A stretch of 57,140 bases of DNA, from NCBI GenBank assembly GCA_026389025.1, contig JAPLIQ010000007.1, positions 1-57,140 on the forward strand. Reading direction: 5' to 3'. The position numbers and the translations under genes were made by a program. The number at the start of each line of letters is the position of its first letter. Position 1 is the first letter of the stretch. Positions 26,264 to 35,248 of this stretch are shown here, one piece after another. This DNA comes from Candidatus Babelota bacterium. Lineage in GTDB: Bacteria; Babelota; Babeliae; Babelales; Chromulinivoraceae. A model generated the notes under the pieces. The model ran no database searches, was not told where the DNA came from, and saw nothing but the letters and a program-made list of their open reading frames with translations.

Positions 26264-26530
26264 ATGCCATGTCCCAAACGAAAAACGTCGAAGGCTCGTC
26301 GCAATCAACGTTCTGCTAACAAAGGCCTAGAAGTTCAAACTTTCACACATTGCCCAAACAGTGGCGTTCCTGTAATGCCTCACATCGTATGTTTGGAAAG
26401 TGGATTTTACAAAGGTGTTAAAGTTATAACGACAAAAGCTGACAGACTTGTTTTGAGAAATCAAAAACGTCAAACGCAAGAAGCTCGTAAAGCTAAAAAT
26501 ACAGAGCAAGCTCCAAGCGAAAAAGAGTAA
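26264..26530 (+). CDS. rpmF: 50S ribosomal protein bL32
   Basis: 88 aa. N-terminal PCPKRKTSKARRNQR matches the bL32 start, and the globular part ends GFYKG. The usual zinc knuckle CPxC...CxxC is half lost: C30 and C43 remain but the second member of each pair is Ser (S33, S46). The C-terminus is longer than usual and charged. AGGAATACAAC precedes the ATG. In many bacteria rpmF precedes fatty-acid genes; here a FabD-like gene lies three genes downstream. Confidence 0.93.
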   Translation: MPCPKRKTSKARRNQRSANKGLEVQTFTHCPNSGVPVMPHIVCLESGFYKGVKVITTKADRLVLRNQKRQTQEARKAKNTEQAPSEKE

Positions 26531-26554
26531 TTAAATCCTAGCGATTTATAATAA

Positions 26555-26587
26555 AAATAGGCACTTAAAAGAGTGCCTATTTTTACT
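26555..26587 (+). terminator. Terminator of rpmF
   Basis: AAAATAGGCACT pairs with AGTGCCTATTTT, then T-rich. Confidence 0.85.
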
Positions 26588-26735
26588 GAAAGCCATTTAT
26601 GGCTGCCTGGTTAACGTCTTGATTGCCGCATCTATATTTGAATTCGGGTTGTTTTTATTGAAATTTTTCGTGTCTGTGGTAATTTTGAGATAGTCAAAAA
26701 AGGTTAATTTTTTATATCCAAACTAGGATTTTATT

Positions 26736-27464
26736 ATGAGCATGTACGTAAAATTTCAAAAAAATGTTTCATCTTTTTATGCATCATTGCAAGGACAATA
26801 CTCTGCAAAGTATGTTAAAGAAGTTTTAATTGGAACAGCAATCGTAACTATTTTAGCGGGCGGTTATTTTCTAAACACTCTCTACTTAAAAAATCGTGAA
26901 GAGCGTGCTTTTGTAGCTTTAAGTGAAGTTATCGAATCATTTACGCATTCACAGCAAATCACACAAGGCTTAGACTCAGCAAAAGACCAAGAAAAAATTG
27001 AGCAAGCATGGCAGGATACTGAAACATTATTAAACGCGCTACATAAAGAGCATATGAGCTCATATCTTGCTCCATACTTTTTAATCTTTAAATCTCAAAT
27101 CATTCTGGAAAAAACCAGCAACCTGCAGGAAGCCATTAAAGTTCTTGATGAAGCTTTAGCTCAAATGCCAAAAAATTCTGAAATGAGCAGCTTATTTCAA
27201 ATGAAACGCATCAAAATGGGCTTTGACAGTAAACAAGAAAATGATCGAAAACAAGCGCTGCAAGATTTAACGGTCATTGCACAAGATATTTCAAATCCTG
27301 CTTTCCAGGAAGCTGCGTATGAACTTGGCGTTTATTATTTGTATGCTGGTGATGTTGAAAAATCACAAGAAGCATTTAAGCGTTTAGTTGATAATGCTGA
27401 CGCAAAAGCATTGTTGAGCTCTCCATGGGTACAGCAAGCTAAAGAAAAATTAATAGTAGCCTAA
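26736..27464 (+). CDS. YfgM-like membrane-anchored TPR protein
   Basis: 242 aa. A cytoplasmic N-terminus, one transmembrane helix (about 28-48: EVLIGTAIVTILAGGYFLNT) and an extra-cytoplasmic TPR-type helical repeat domain (e.g. AAYELGVYYLYAGDVEKSQEAFKRL). This layout matches the YfgM/TPR_21 family, ancillary to SecYEG and periplasmic chaperones in Proteobacteria. The match is in architecture rather than in a diagnostic motif. Probably co-transcribed with gltX (32-nt gap). Confidence 0.65.
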   Translation: MSMYVKFQKNVSSFYASLQGQYSAKYVKEVLIGTAIVTILAGGYFLNTLYLKNREERAFVALSEVIESFTHSQQITQGLDSAKDQEKIEQAWQDTETLLNALHKEHMSSYLAPYFLIFKSQIILEKTSNLQEAIKVLDEALAQMPKNSEMSSLFQMKRIKMGFDSKQENDRKQALQDLTVIAQDISNPAFQEAAYELGVYYLYAGDVEKSQEAFKRLVDNADAKALLSSPWVQQAKEKLIVA

Positions 27465-27496
27465 TAATTACTAAAATAGAATTATCGAAAAAATAT

Positions 27497-28921
27497 ATGA
27501 ATCCACAAAATAACAAACCTGTGCGCGTGCGATTTGCGCCATCGCCTACAGGAAATTTGCACATCGGCTCGCTGCGAACAGCCCTTTTTAATTGGTTGTT
27601 TGCGCGCCATCATAACGGAACTTTTCTTATTCGTGTTGAAGATACTGACGTGGTCAGATCCACGAAAGAATTCGAGCATTCTTTGATGGAAAGTCTAGCC
27701 TGGACTGGTATCATTTCAGATGAACCTTTGATGTACCAAGCGTCTCGCATGGATCTATATCGACAGTTTGCCGATCAACTGCTCAAAGAAAATAAAGCAT
27801 ACAAATGTTTTTGCACAGAAGTAGAGCTTCAAGAAAAACGTGAAGCGACCCAAGAGCGTCAAGATACCTATCAGTACGACAAAAGATGTCGCGCTTTAGT
27901 CGATAGTGATCCATCAAGCCCGAAACCATTCGTTGTTCGATTTAAAGTAGTTATCGAGTCTGAAAATTTTATCTTTGCAGATGATATTAAAGGACAAGTT
28001 TCAATTCCAGCAGAGCAGGTGGATGACTTTGTTCTGCTACGATCAGATGGAACGGTAACTTATAATTTTGCCAATGTTATCGATGATAACGAAATGCAAA
28101 TAACCCAAGTTATTCGTGGTGAAGAGCATCTTTTCAATACTCCAAAACAGATTTTGCTGTATCAAGCATTTGGATATCAGGCTCCGAGTTACGCACATAT
28201 TCCTTTAATTTTAGGACCATCGGGTCAGAAATTAAGTAAGCGAGATGGTGCTACATCGGTGGTTGAATATAAAAAAGAAGGATATTTGCCACAAGCTTTG
28301 TGTAATTATTTGGTTCGATTGGGCTGGTCTCACGGTGACCTTGAAATTTTTACGCAGCAAGAAATGATCGAGCATTTTTCATTGCAGGGTATTAACCGTA
28401 GCGGTGCAAAATTTGATATTGAAAAATTGAAATGGGTTAACAGCTTTTACATTAAAACGCTAACGCCAGCTGCCATCATTGAGCTTTTTGCAAAAGATTT
28501 AGAAAAAAACATAGCTCAAGACACTCCAGATTTAACAGACGCGCAGCGTCAAGCTTGGGTGGCTTTGTACCAGGATCGATCAAGCACTTTAAAAGAGTTG
28601 TACGATCAGGTTGTAAAATCATATAACCTTCCAGCAAGCTATGATTGGGAAAATTTACGTAAATTGATTGAAAAAGACGCAGTCATTATTTTACAGTTGT
28701 TGCAACAAGAGTTTGTAAACCTTGAGTTTGAAAAGCATCAGCTATCAGAAAAAGTGAAAGCATTTTGTAAGTTGCATAACTATAAAATGTCAGAAATTGC
28801 ACAATTGTTACGCTTTGCTTTGACTGGATCTATTTCTGGACCATCTATTTTTGAGATGATGGTGTTGCTTGGATCTCGAGAAGTACAAAAAAGAATATCG
28901 GGAGTGATAGCAGAATTTTAA
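27497..28921 (+). CDS. gltX: Glutamyl-tRNA synthetase
   Basis: Class I synthetase charging tRNA-Glu (and possibly tRNA-Gln, if an amidotransferase exists elsewhere). FAPSPTGNLHIGSLRTALFN contains the HIGH-type HIGS (22-25). The KMSKS-type loop KLSKR is near 244-248. IRVEDTD and the C-terminal anticodon-binding helical domain are present. 474 aa is normal. No ribosome site is visible. Confidence 0.96.
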   Translation: MNPQNNKPVRVRFAPSPTGNLHIGSLRTALFNWLFARHHNGTFLIRVEDTDVVRSTKEFEHSLMESLAWTGIISDEPLMYQASRMDLYRQFADQLLKENKAYKCFCTEVELQEKREATQERQDTYQYDKRCRALVDSDPSSPKPFVVRFKVVIESENFIFADDIKGQVSIPAEQVDDFVLLRSDGTVTYNFANVIDDNEMQITQVIRGEEHLFNTPKQILLYQAFGYQAPSYAHIPLILGPSGQKLSKRDGATSVVEYKKEGYLPQALCNYLVRLGWSHGDLEIFTQQEMIEHFSLQGINRSGAKFDIEKLKWVNSFYIKTLTPAAIIELFAKDLEKNIAQDTPDLTDAQRQAWVALYQDRSSTLKELYDQVVKSYNLPASYDWENLRKLIEKDAVIILQLLQQEFVNLEFEKHQLSEKVKAFCKLHNYKMSEIAQLLRFALTGSISGPSIFEMMVLLGSREVQKRISGVIAEF

Positions 28922-28939
28922 AATAATGTAGGGGGATGT

Positions 28940-30013
28940 ATGTCAAAACGTATTGGGGTAGTTTTTCCTGGATATGGTGAGCAGTTTGTCGGGATGGGTA
29001 AAGATATCTACGACGAAGTGCGCATAGTCCAGGAATTTTTTGAACAAGCTGCAGGAACAGCAGACATTAATTTTGTAAAACTTTTATTTGCGTCATCTGA
29101 TGAAGAAATCTCTTCAATTCGTTATTCATATTTAGCGATTTATCTTTTCGAAGTTTCTTTGTACGAAGTTTTGCATGAAAAAGGGTTACGTCCTGATTTC
29201 GTAGCAGGATATGGGACCGGTGAATATGCTGCGGCGTATGCATCTCGGTCTCTTAACTTTTTTGACGCTTTGTATATTTTAAATAAATATGCCCAATTTT
29301 ATGATGAGTTCATGAAAGACAAAGACTATACCGTTCTGCGTATTTTCCGTGAATTTGATATGGAATCCATAGAAGAATTGTGCAAAAAAAAATCAACTGA
29401 AACTCAGCCTGCCTATGTATCTGCGCAAAATACCGACAAAGCATTTTATATAGCTGGCACAGAAAAAACCATCTCAAAGATTCAGAAATATTGTATTGAA
29501 GAAGTGATTCGAAAAGTCAAAGTGATTGGTGCTGGATATGGGCTTCATAGTCCTTTAATGGATGAAGTGGTTGAGCGATTAAAGCCGTATTATCATAAAA
29601 TTCAATTCAAGCCGCTTCAAGTTCCTGTCATCACTAACGTTGACGCTGTGTACGTAACTGGTCATGAGGCACTGGAATCAGCAATGATGAGAAAAATTAA
29701 CAACCGTGTACAATGGTTTGAAGTCATGAAGGGTTTTGAAGGGTGCGATGTTATCGTAAGCGTCGGGCCTGGAAATCAATTGATTGAATGGTTTAAAGAA
29801 GCGTACCCTGATAAAGAGTACTACACAGTGTCTAACTTAAAAGATGTTGCAGCCATTGAGTCACTCTTTTTTACCCATGTGCCGACGGTAGATGACCAAA
29901 TTATCATTTCATCTGACCGTAAAGCCTCGCAGCCAGAAGAGAAAAAAGATTTACATGAAGCTGATTTGGTCAATGAGCTTCCATCAGATTTTGATGTTGA
30001 GGATGAAGATTAA
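28940..30013 (+). CDS. FabD-like acyltransferase lacking the catalytic serine
   Basis: 357 aa with the fold of malonyl-CoA:ACP transacylase: VVFPGYGEQFVGMG matches PGQGSQ-x-GM, the histidine motif GLHSPLM (H about 203) is kept, and VIVSVGPGNQL matches the family's GPG. The nucleophile elbow GHSLGE reads GYGTGE (90-95), so the serine is Gly92 and the preceding His is Tyr91. The substrate Arg region reads YAQFYDEFM. Normal transacylase activity is therefore unlikely. The C-terminus has a 40-residue acidic extension. GGGGGATGT precedes the ATG. Confidence 0.8.
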   Translation: MSKRIGVVFPGYGEQFVGMGKDIYDEVRIVQEFFEQAAGTADINFVKLLFASSDEEISSIRYSYLAIYLFEVSLYEVLHEKGLRPDFVAGYGTGEYAAAYASRSLNFFDALYILNKYAQFYDEFMKDKDYTVLRIFREFDMESIEELCKKKSTETQPAYVSAQNTDKAFYIAGTEKTISKIQKYCIEEVIRKVKVIGAGYGLHSPLMDEVVERLKPYYHKIQFKPLQVPVITNVDAVYVTGHEALESAMMRKINNRVQWFEVMKGFEGCDVIVSVGPGNQLIEWFKEAYPDKEYYTVSNLKDVAAIESLFFTHVPTVDDQIIISSDRKASQPEEKKDLHEADLVNELPSDFDVEDED

Positions 30014-30038
30014 AAAGAAAACAGTATAGAATTTTTAA

Positions 30039-30076
30039 GAGGCATGTCGCTTTACAGGTGACATGCCTCAATTTTT
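30039..30076 (+). terminator. Terminator of FabD-like gene
   Basis: GAGGCATGTC (30039-30048) pairs with GACATGCCTC (30060-30069), then a T run that abuts the left 57-bp repeat. Confidence 0.9.
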
Positions 30077-30132
30077 TACAAAATGTTTTGAGCTTGTTCT
30101 CGGGCTTTTTCCAAATCAGTTTTGATATCGAT
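30076..30132. repeat. 57-bp direct repeat, left (attachment-like) copy
   Basis: Identical to 43209-43265, the stop codon and last 18 sense codons of yicC, in the same orientation. No other part of yicC is here. The two copies bound a 13.1-kb accessory block. Confidence 0.9.
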
Positions 30133-30142
30133 ATTTATTTTT

Positions 30143-31369
30143 TTAAATCGTAAAATAACCATTTCTTTGGGCTAATTTAACTTTATTGTTTATTTTTACA
30201 TATTCTTGAACTAGAAGATCCTCATTTTTAAAATTTAGATGGTTTTCAATCTTAAGGCTTATAAGGCTGCTTTCAAAATCAGCTAATTTTTTTGCAAATT
30301 CAGCTTTTTCTTGAGGGGTTCTTGCAGCATCAAATTTGCTCTCTATAGCTTTTAATTTTATCATCTCGTCATCTATGCGTTGTCGTTCTTTAGCTATGCT
30401 TTGCAGTTTCTCAACTGTTTCTTTAGCCTGAGATCTATATGTATCTCCTGGTTCCGCTTCAAATCCAACTTTAGCTCTTATTTTTAAATATTCTTCACCT
30501 AGAAGGTTCTCGGCTTTATCATTTTCAGGGAATTTAGATTTTTCCTGACTTTTTTCAAAATTATTTAATTCTGTTACGATTTTAGCTTTTTCTTGAGGGG
30601 TTGTTGCAGCATCAAATTTACTCTCTATATCCTTTAGCTTAATCGTCGCATCGTGTATAGATTTTAGGTCTTTAGCTATGCTTTGGCGTTTCTCAACTAT
30701 TTCTTGAGCCGGAGATATATACTTATCTCCTGGTGCTGCTTCAAATCCAACTTTAGCTCTTATTTTTAAATATTCTTCACCTAGAAGCTCCTCGGCTTTA
30801 TCATTTTCAGGGAATTTAGATTTTTCCTGACTTTTTTCAAAATTATTTAATTCTGTTACGATTTTAGCCTTTTCTTCAGGAGTTTTTGCAGCGTCAAACT
30901 TACTCTCTATAGCCTTTAATCTGATCATGGCATCGTGTATATATTTTAGTTCCTTATGAGATCTTGCTTCTGTTGATGGTTCTTCAGGCCTTTCAACAGG
31001 CACAAACTCGCTTGCAGAAACAGGTTGTTCTGATACTGTCGGCTCAACTTTTTGAGCTTCAGATTTAAAACTACTTTTTATTGCTAAATGAACGCCCTTA
31101 GCTGCAGTAACTACGCTGTCTCTGACCGATCGCGCTGCAGCTCGTGTACGCTCCCAAATTTTTTTGTGAAAATTTGATAAAGATAATTTTTCATCACGAA
31201 TTTTTGCATCGATTTCTTCTCGTTGTTTTTCTTCTGTCGATTTTTGTTTTTCAATTTCATTGCTTTTTTCTACAGGGACTGCTTCCTCATGCATGGTCAA
31301 TGTTATATTGCAAGCAAACAAACTGGTAAGTAATGCACAAAGCATTATATTTGTTTTGAATTGATTCAT
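30143..31369 (-). CDS. Secreted protein with 94-residue repeats
   Basis: 408 aa from the ATG at 31367-31369 (AGGAG upstream). The signal peptide (hydrophobic core NIMLCALLTSLFACNITL) is followed by a charged helical region and three repeats of about 94 aa. The first two are almost identical (NNFEKSQEKSKFPEND, EEYLKIRAKVGFEA), the last diverged. At DNA level 30464-30586 and 30746-30868 differ at only a few positions, so the duplication is recent. The pattern resembles the secreted coiled-coil family at 0.3-5.9 kb without clear homology. First gene inside the left repeat. Confidence 0.8.
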   Translation of the reverse strand: MNQFKTNIMLCALLTSLFACNITLTMHEEAVPVEKSNEIEKQKSTEEKQREEIDAKIRDEKLSLSNFHKKIWERTRAAARSVRDSVVTAAKGVHLAIKSSFKSEAQKVEPTVSEQPVSASEFVPVERPEEPSTEARSHKELKYIHDAMIRLKAIESKFDAAKTPEEKAKIVTELNNFEKSQEKSKFPENDKAEELLGEEYLKIRAKVGFEAAPGDKYISPAQEIVEKRQSIAKDLKSIHDATIKLKDIESKFDAATTPQEKAKIVTELNNFEKSQEKSKFPENDKAENLLGEEYLKIRAKVGFEAEPGDTYRSQAKETVEKLQSIAKERQRIDDEMIKLKAIESKFDAARTPQEKAEFAKKLADFESSLISLKIENHLNFKNEDLLVQEYVKINNKVKLAQRNGYFTI

Positions 31370-31610
31370 CAAAATCTCCTACGTTTTATAAAGACACAGT
31401 ATTAACACTTTTTTCATTGTCCAATATTGGCCTAAGATAGTTCAATGATTTTTAAAATTATGTAAGCAAAGACCAACAATGCAGCTGCTAATAAATATTT
31501 TAATAATCTAAAATTCAGCCTGGCTGACGTAGCTGAATGATAGCCAGAAAGTATTTAGTTTTCTGATCTGGGCAGACTATTTTAAAAATAACCTTCAAAC
31601 TCTGGATCCG

Positions 31611-31618
31611 CCCCCCCC
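31611..31618. repeat. Run of eight C
   Basis: Eight consecutive C after GGATCCG in an AT-rich 354-nt gap (31370-31723) that otherwise holds no gene, only a repeat next to the following gene. Confidence 0.7.
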
Positions 31619-31675
31619 AGTTATGTCAAACTGAAAACATGTCAGTATTTTTAACGCGCCTGTTTTGCAGGTAAT

Positions 31676-31704
31676 CCAGCCGTCGCCTATTGGCTATGGC
31701 GGAC
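31676..31704. repeat. CCAGCCGTCGCC...GGCGGAC element, copy 1
   Basis: 29 bp beginning CCAGCCGTCGCC and ending TATGGCGGAC. It can fold (GTCGCC with GGCGGAC). It differs by one base from 36458-36486. It ends 19 nt before the ATG at 31724, so it should lie in the leader. Confidence 0.75.
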
Positions 31705-31723
31705 AAGAAAAGGGAGAATGTCT

Positions 31724-32638
31724 ATGAAGTTTCAAAAATTATATCTTGGATTATTGCTTGCAGCTATGCCTGCACCTATGCCTGCACCATCACAACGACC
31801 AGGAACAGCAGCAGTTCCACCAGCATCGGCACCAGCACAAGTAATGCCAGCCGTTACTATTACTGTTGTAAAAGGTAATGTTACTATACCTAATCTAAAA
31901 TTTACTTTGAATACTTATGATAACGCATATAGCCCTCTCTCAGAAATACCAGTTACTTTTGGACAACCTATTACGCTTCCAGGAAAGCCTTCTTATTTTA
32001 ATATAACTTCTAATTTTGTATCAACAGTTCATAACTATGTAAGTGCTAATCCAGGTTCAGTTCCTTCTAAAGATACTACATATGCATTAAGCGTTATCAA
32101 ACAAACTTTTCTTGGCGGCGTTATCGCTGATATAACACTCACTCCTGTGACTCAAGCTGTAATAACTGTCTCTCCAGCAAAAGTGACAGCGCCAATATCA
32201 GTACCAGTTGCACCAAAGCCTGCACCATCAACACCAGCACAAGCTGCACCATCAGTAGCAGCACCTATGGCTGCAAAAACAGCAGCGCAAGCACCAAACG
32301 CACAACTCATTAAAATATTACAGGCAGATAACGTTACAAATCTTCAAGCATTCATAAAAGCAAACACTAAGTTTGATTGGGTAAGTTTGCGAACAAGTGG
32401 TGCAATGCAAGGCATGACTCCGCTCATGCAGGCTGCTTCTTCTGGTGCTATAAATTGTATTAGGTATCTACTTACTAATAACACTGGAAACATTAAAAGT
32501 TCTATAAACACACAAGCAACAGGCTCAAATACTGTAACCGCATGGGATTGTGCTCAATCAAGCGGTGCTACAAGCGTACAAACGCTGCTCTGCAAAAACG
32601 GTGGTACAAGTGGTATGGGCCAACCTGTGTCTTGTTAA
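31724..32638 (+). CDS. Secreted Pro/Ala-rich protein with ankyrin-like C-terminus
   Basis: 304 aa from the ATG at 31724 (AAGGGAG upstream; ATG 31718 is too close to it). A short signal peptide (MKFQKLYLGLLLAAMPA) precedes Pro/Ala linkers, an all-beta-looking domain (about 45-150), a second Pro/Ala linker, and one to two ankyrin-type repeats (GMTPLMQAASSGAINCIRYL, AWDCAQSSGATSVQTLL). Exported ankyrin proteins are common effectors of intracellular bacteria; that role is inference here. Confidence 0.75.
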   Translation: MKFQKLYLGLLLAAMPAPMPAPSQRPGTAAVPPASAPAQVMPAVTITVVKGNVTIPNLKFTLNTYDNAYSPLSEIPVTFGQPITLPGKPSYFNITSNFVSTVHNYVSANPGSVPSKDTTYALSVIKQTFLGGVIADITLTPVTQAVITVSPAKVTAPISVPVAPKPAPSTPAQAAPSVAAPMAAKTAAQAPNAQLIKILQADNVTNLQAFIKANTKFDWVSLRTSGAMQGMTPLMQAASSGAINCIRYLLTNNTGNIKSSINTQATGSNTVTAWDCAQSSGATSVQTLLCKNGGTSGMGQPVSC

Positions 32639-32671
32639 CCATCTTACTATTTTAATCATTTATTAAAAAAA

Positions 32672-32703
32672 TAAAGCCTCTGAACTTCAGAGGCTTTATT
32701 TTG
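32672..32703 (+). terminator. Terminator of ankyrin-like gene
   Basis: TAAAGCCTCTGA/TCAGAGGCTTTA stem with ACT loop region, then TTTTG. Confidence 0.9.
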
Positions 32704-32814
32704 ATATATTTTAATAACCTGAATTCCATTTCAATGCTAAAAAAAGTGATATGTGTGATAATATAAAAAGAAAACAATCTTATTTTAACAGATATATTAT
32801 TGTGTGAGGATGGT

Positions 32815-33723
32815 ATGCAGTGGAAATTAGATAAAGATATCACTGTTGAAATTGCTAGTCAGGTGCTAGAAGAGCAGTTATTTACTGTTGAAGATATTAA
32901 AATTTTGGGTCAAGGCTTTGATAATGTAGCTTTGTTAGTGAATCATAATTTAGTTTTTCGATTTCCGCGACATAGTAATGCTGACATTTATCAATTGAAA
33001 AATGAAAATCCTATTTTGCAAAAATTACAATCAGTAATTTCTTTAAAAATTCCCAATCCAATATACATTGGCCGGCCAACTTCGTATTATCCCTATCATT
33101 TTCAAGGATATGAAAAAATTGAAGGCGTTGCTGTCTATCAAGTTGATTTGACAGAGCAAGAATTATTATCTTGCTTGAAAAATCTGGCATTGTTTTTAAA
33201 ACAGGTACATAGCATTACAGCATTGCAAGCACAAAATTGGGGGCTTGAAAGATCTGGTTATGATCATACCTGTATTGAAACAATGCTTGAAGCATTACAA
33301 CCAAGAATCGATAGCATTATTGCACAAAATATTTTTGAACTAGATCTATCCTTTATCGCAACTGAAATAGAAATAGCAAAAACAATAAAAATTCCAGATG
33401 ATGCTGATTGTTTAATTCATGGTGATTTGCATTTTAAACATATCATTATGAAAGATAAAAAGCTGATTGGTATTATTGATTGGGGAGATGTTGATATTAA
33501 TCATCCAGTAGTAGATTTTGCAATTATACATGAATTATTTCCGGTATCTATGCACAATGTTTTCTTTGAGCTGTACTGCAATATTGACTTGAAAATTTGG
33601 CAATATGCTCGCTTTTTGGCACTTAAAAGTATTATAACTTCGATTTTGTGTGGTTATGATACCAAAGATCAGCAACTATTTGATGCAGCAGTACAAGCAT
33701 ACAAACGACTGAAAAATTCATAG
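32815..33723 (+). CDS. APH/choline-kinase family phosphotransferase
   Basis: 302 aa from the ATG at 32815 (GAGG upstream; TTG at 32800 also possible). Kinase-like fold: N-lobe strand LVFRFPRH, and the Brenner-type motif LIHGDLHFKH, where H202-G203-D204 is intact but the usual Asn is His209, followed by IGIIDWGD with the metal-binding Asp near 222. The family phosphorylates aminoglycosides, choline, homoserine or other small molecules; which applies here cannot be told. Resistance should not be assumed. It is cytoplasmic, unusual for this block. Confidence 0.85.
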   Translation: MQWKLDKDITVEIASQVLEEQLFTVEDIKILGQGFDNVALLVNHNLVFRFPRHSNADIYQLKNENPILQKLQSVISLKIPNPIYIGRPTSYYPYHFQGYEKIEGVAVYQVDLTEQELLSCLKNLALFLKQVHSITALQAQNWGLERSGYDHTCIETMLEALQPRIDSIIAQNIFELDLSFIATEIEIAKTIKIPDDADCLIHGDLHFKHIIMKDKKLIGIIDWGDVDINHPVVDFAIIHELFPVSMHNVFFELYCNIDLKIWQYARFLALKSIITSILCGYDTKDQQLFDAAVQAYKRLKNS

Positions 33724-33725
33724 TA

Positions 33726-34232
33726 TCATGCAGCAAGCAGCAATGCTTTAATTTTTTGCATATTCAAATTCTGTGGATCTAGGTCCAAAAAGTAATTTAA
33801 TTGCCATACTTGAGTTTCGGTAGCTTGCTTACTTTCAGCCTTATCCCATGGAGGATAAACGCGTATAGCCCGTTTGCCACCGATGCCATTTTTAGATAAA
33901 ATTCCTTGCTTTAAAAGTACAGATTTTGGAAAAATAAACTGACCGAAATGATTGCCACTGTAAACACTGATGATCCATAGATCAATTGAATCTGACTCGT
34001 CATATGGTGCAATGGGCCCGCTAGCAGTTCGCTTCCACAGGGTAACAAACTGTCCGATTTTGGTTGGAGTTATTTTTGCTACGCGAAAGTGCGCTTGTTT
34101 ATTATTGATGATAAATCGACAAGCGCTATATTCTTTACTTTCTGGTTCGATGATAATGTTGTCGCACATTAAGCCAGCTGATTTATATATATTTAAAAAA
34201 TCCAAATGAATTTGTTGATTTGCGTTAAGCAT
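33726..34232 (-). CDS. MepB family protein
   Basis: 168 aa. Matches the MepB family through TPTKIGQFVTLWKR, HFGQFIFPKSVLLKQGI, GGKRAIRVYPPWD and the late WQLNYFLDL. MepB was named from the staphylococcal mepRAB operon; its biochemical role is unknown. No signal peptide. It converges on the APH-type gene with a 2-nt gap. Confidence 0.85.
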   Translation of the reverse strand: MLNANQQIHLDFLNIYKSAGLMCDNIIIEPESKEYSACRFIINNKQAHFRVAKITPTKIGQFVTLWKRTASGPIAPYDESDSIDLWIISVYSGNHFGQFIFPKSVLLKQGILSKNGIGGKRAIRVYPPWDKAESKQATETQVWQLNYFLDLDPQNLNMQKIKALLLAA

Positions 34233-34317
34233 ATATACCTTTTAGTTGCAAGCTGTTTCCTTGAAAAAATTCTTGCTTGACTGAGCAAATAGTAGCAGGT
34301 TTTAAGATTTTGGACAA

Positions 34318-34352
34318 TAAAAAACCACCCAAATAGTTGAGTGGTTTTTATA
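34318..34352 (-). terminator. Terminator of 34389 gene
   Basis: AAAACCAC (34321-34328) pairs with GTGGTTTT (34341-34348); A and T runs on both sides allow use in either direction. Confidence 0.75.
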
Positions 34353-34388
34353 TGTATGTTTGTAGTTAATAATATTTGTTAATGTTAC

Positions 34389-34973
34389 TTAAATACTAAA
34401 AGCTTTAAAAACATCTTCTTCATTTTTTACATTATCTAAAATACTAATAATGTTGCCTTTTTCATCGATTAAAACTGCTATACGATTTGGATGAGATGTG
34501 AAATAGAATCTCTTGTCACAACCAATTATTTTGTAAGAATAGATATCAATTTTTTTATTAAGATCTGATGCCAGTGAGCAACATAAAAAAGGTTTAGTTA
34601 TTCTAAGTTCTGAAGTGAACAGAGCTCCTAAAAACGATTTGCTAATTTTCAAATTAGGCATCTTAGTGCTACAATCTTGTCTTTTTACTTCAATATTATG
34701 AGCTTTATACTTATCCATATCTTCAGGTGAAATTACTTTTGATGATGAATCTATAAAAAGCACCTTTTTCTGTGCCATTTTTTTACCATCAAGCAGGCCT
34801 AAAAAATAACGCTTAAAATCAGGATGCGTCGATATATTTGTACCTGGTTTAACGATTTCTACTTTTGTAGGATTTTTTTGTGATGATTTAACTTGTTTAC
34901 TCAGTGCCTGAACTTCATTCATTGATACTGCACCTAGTGAAAGTAAAGCACTCATCATTATTAATTTTTTCAT
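34389..34973 (-). CDS. Secreted protein of unknown function
   Basis: 194 aa with a signal peptide (MKKLIMMSALLSLGAVSMNEVQA). The body looks globular (KKVLFIDSSSKVISPEDM, FYFTSHPNRIAVLIDEKGNI) and has three close Cys (C101, and a CC pair near 130). It starts 17 nt after the stop of 34991-35248 with no ribosome site of its own, suggesting translational coupling. Confidence 0.8.
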   Translation of the reverse strand: MKKLIMMSALLSLGAVSMNEVQALSKQVKSSQKNPTKVEIVKPGTNISTHPDFKRYFLGLLDGKKMAQKKVLFIDSSSKVISPEDMDKYKAHNIEVKRQDCSTKMPNLKISKSFLGALFTSELRITKPFLCCSLASDLNKKIDIYSYKIIGCDKRFYFTSHPNRIAVLIDEKGNIISILDNVKNEEDVFKAFSI

Positions 34974-34990
34974 ATTATTTTTTGATATTT

Positions 34991-35248
34991 TTAATTATTT
35001 TTTTTTGCATTTTCTACGACAGAACCGATGTCGTATCCTAGGTGATATCCTAGATAAAAACCAAAAGCTACAAGCGTAGCTCCAAGACATAAAACAGGAA
35101 CTGCTACTAGTACTAGTGGCGTACCTTTTAGCACGGTAGCTATTTTTAACCCACCTACTGCTCCTACCGAAGCGCCATTTAGTACTCCCAGAAAAGCACC
35201 ATAGTAGGCGTAAGTCGTTTTTGAAAATCCTTTATTAACATTTTTCAT
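34991..35248 (-). CDS. Small membrane protein with glycine-zipper segments
   Basis: 85 aa, two hydrophobic helices rich in Gly/Ala (GAFLGVLNGASVGAVGG and LVLVAVPVLCLGATLVAFG), then GYHLGYDIGSVVEN. Gly-xxx-Gly spacing suggests tight helix packing. AAAGGAAAACTAT precedes the ATG. First gene of a two-gene operon with 34389-34973. Unknown function. Confidence 0.75.
   Translation of the reverse strand: MKNVNKGFSKTTYAYYGAFLGVLNGASVGAVGGLKIATVLKGTPLVLVAVPVLCLGATLVAFGFYLGYHLGYDIGSVVENAKKNN

Noticed and set aside
32815-33723. Aminoglycoside-resistance gene
   Set aside because: Only the broad APH/choline-kinase fold is supported, the motif Asn is replaced by His, and no substrate can be inferred.
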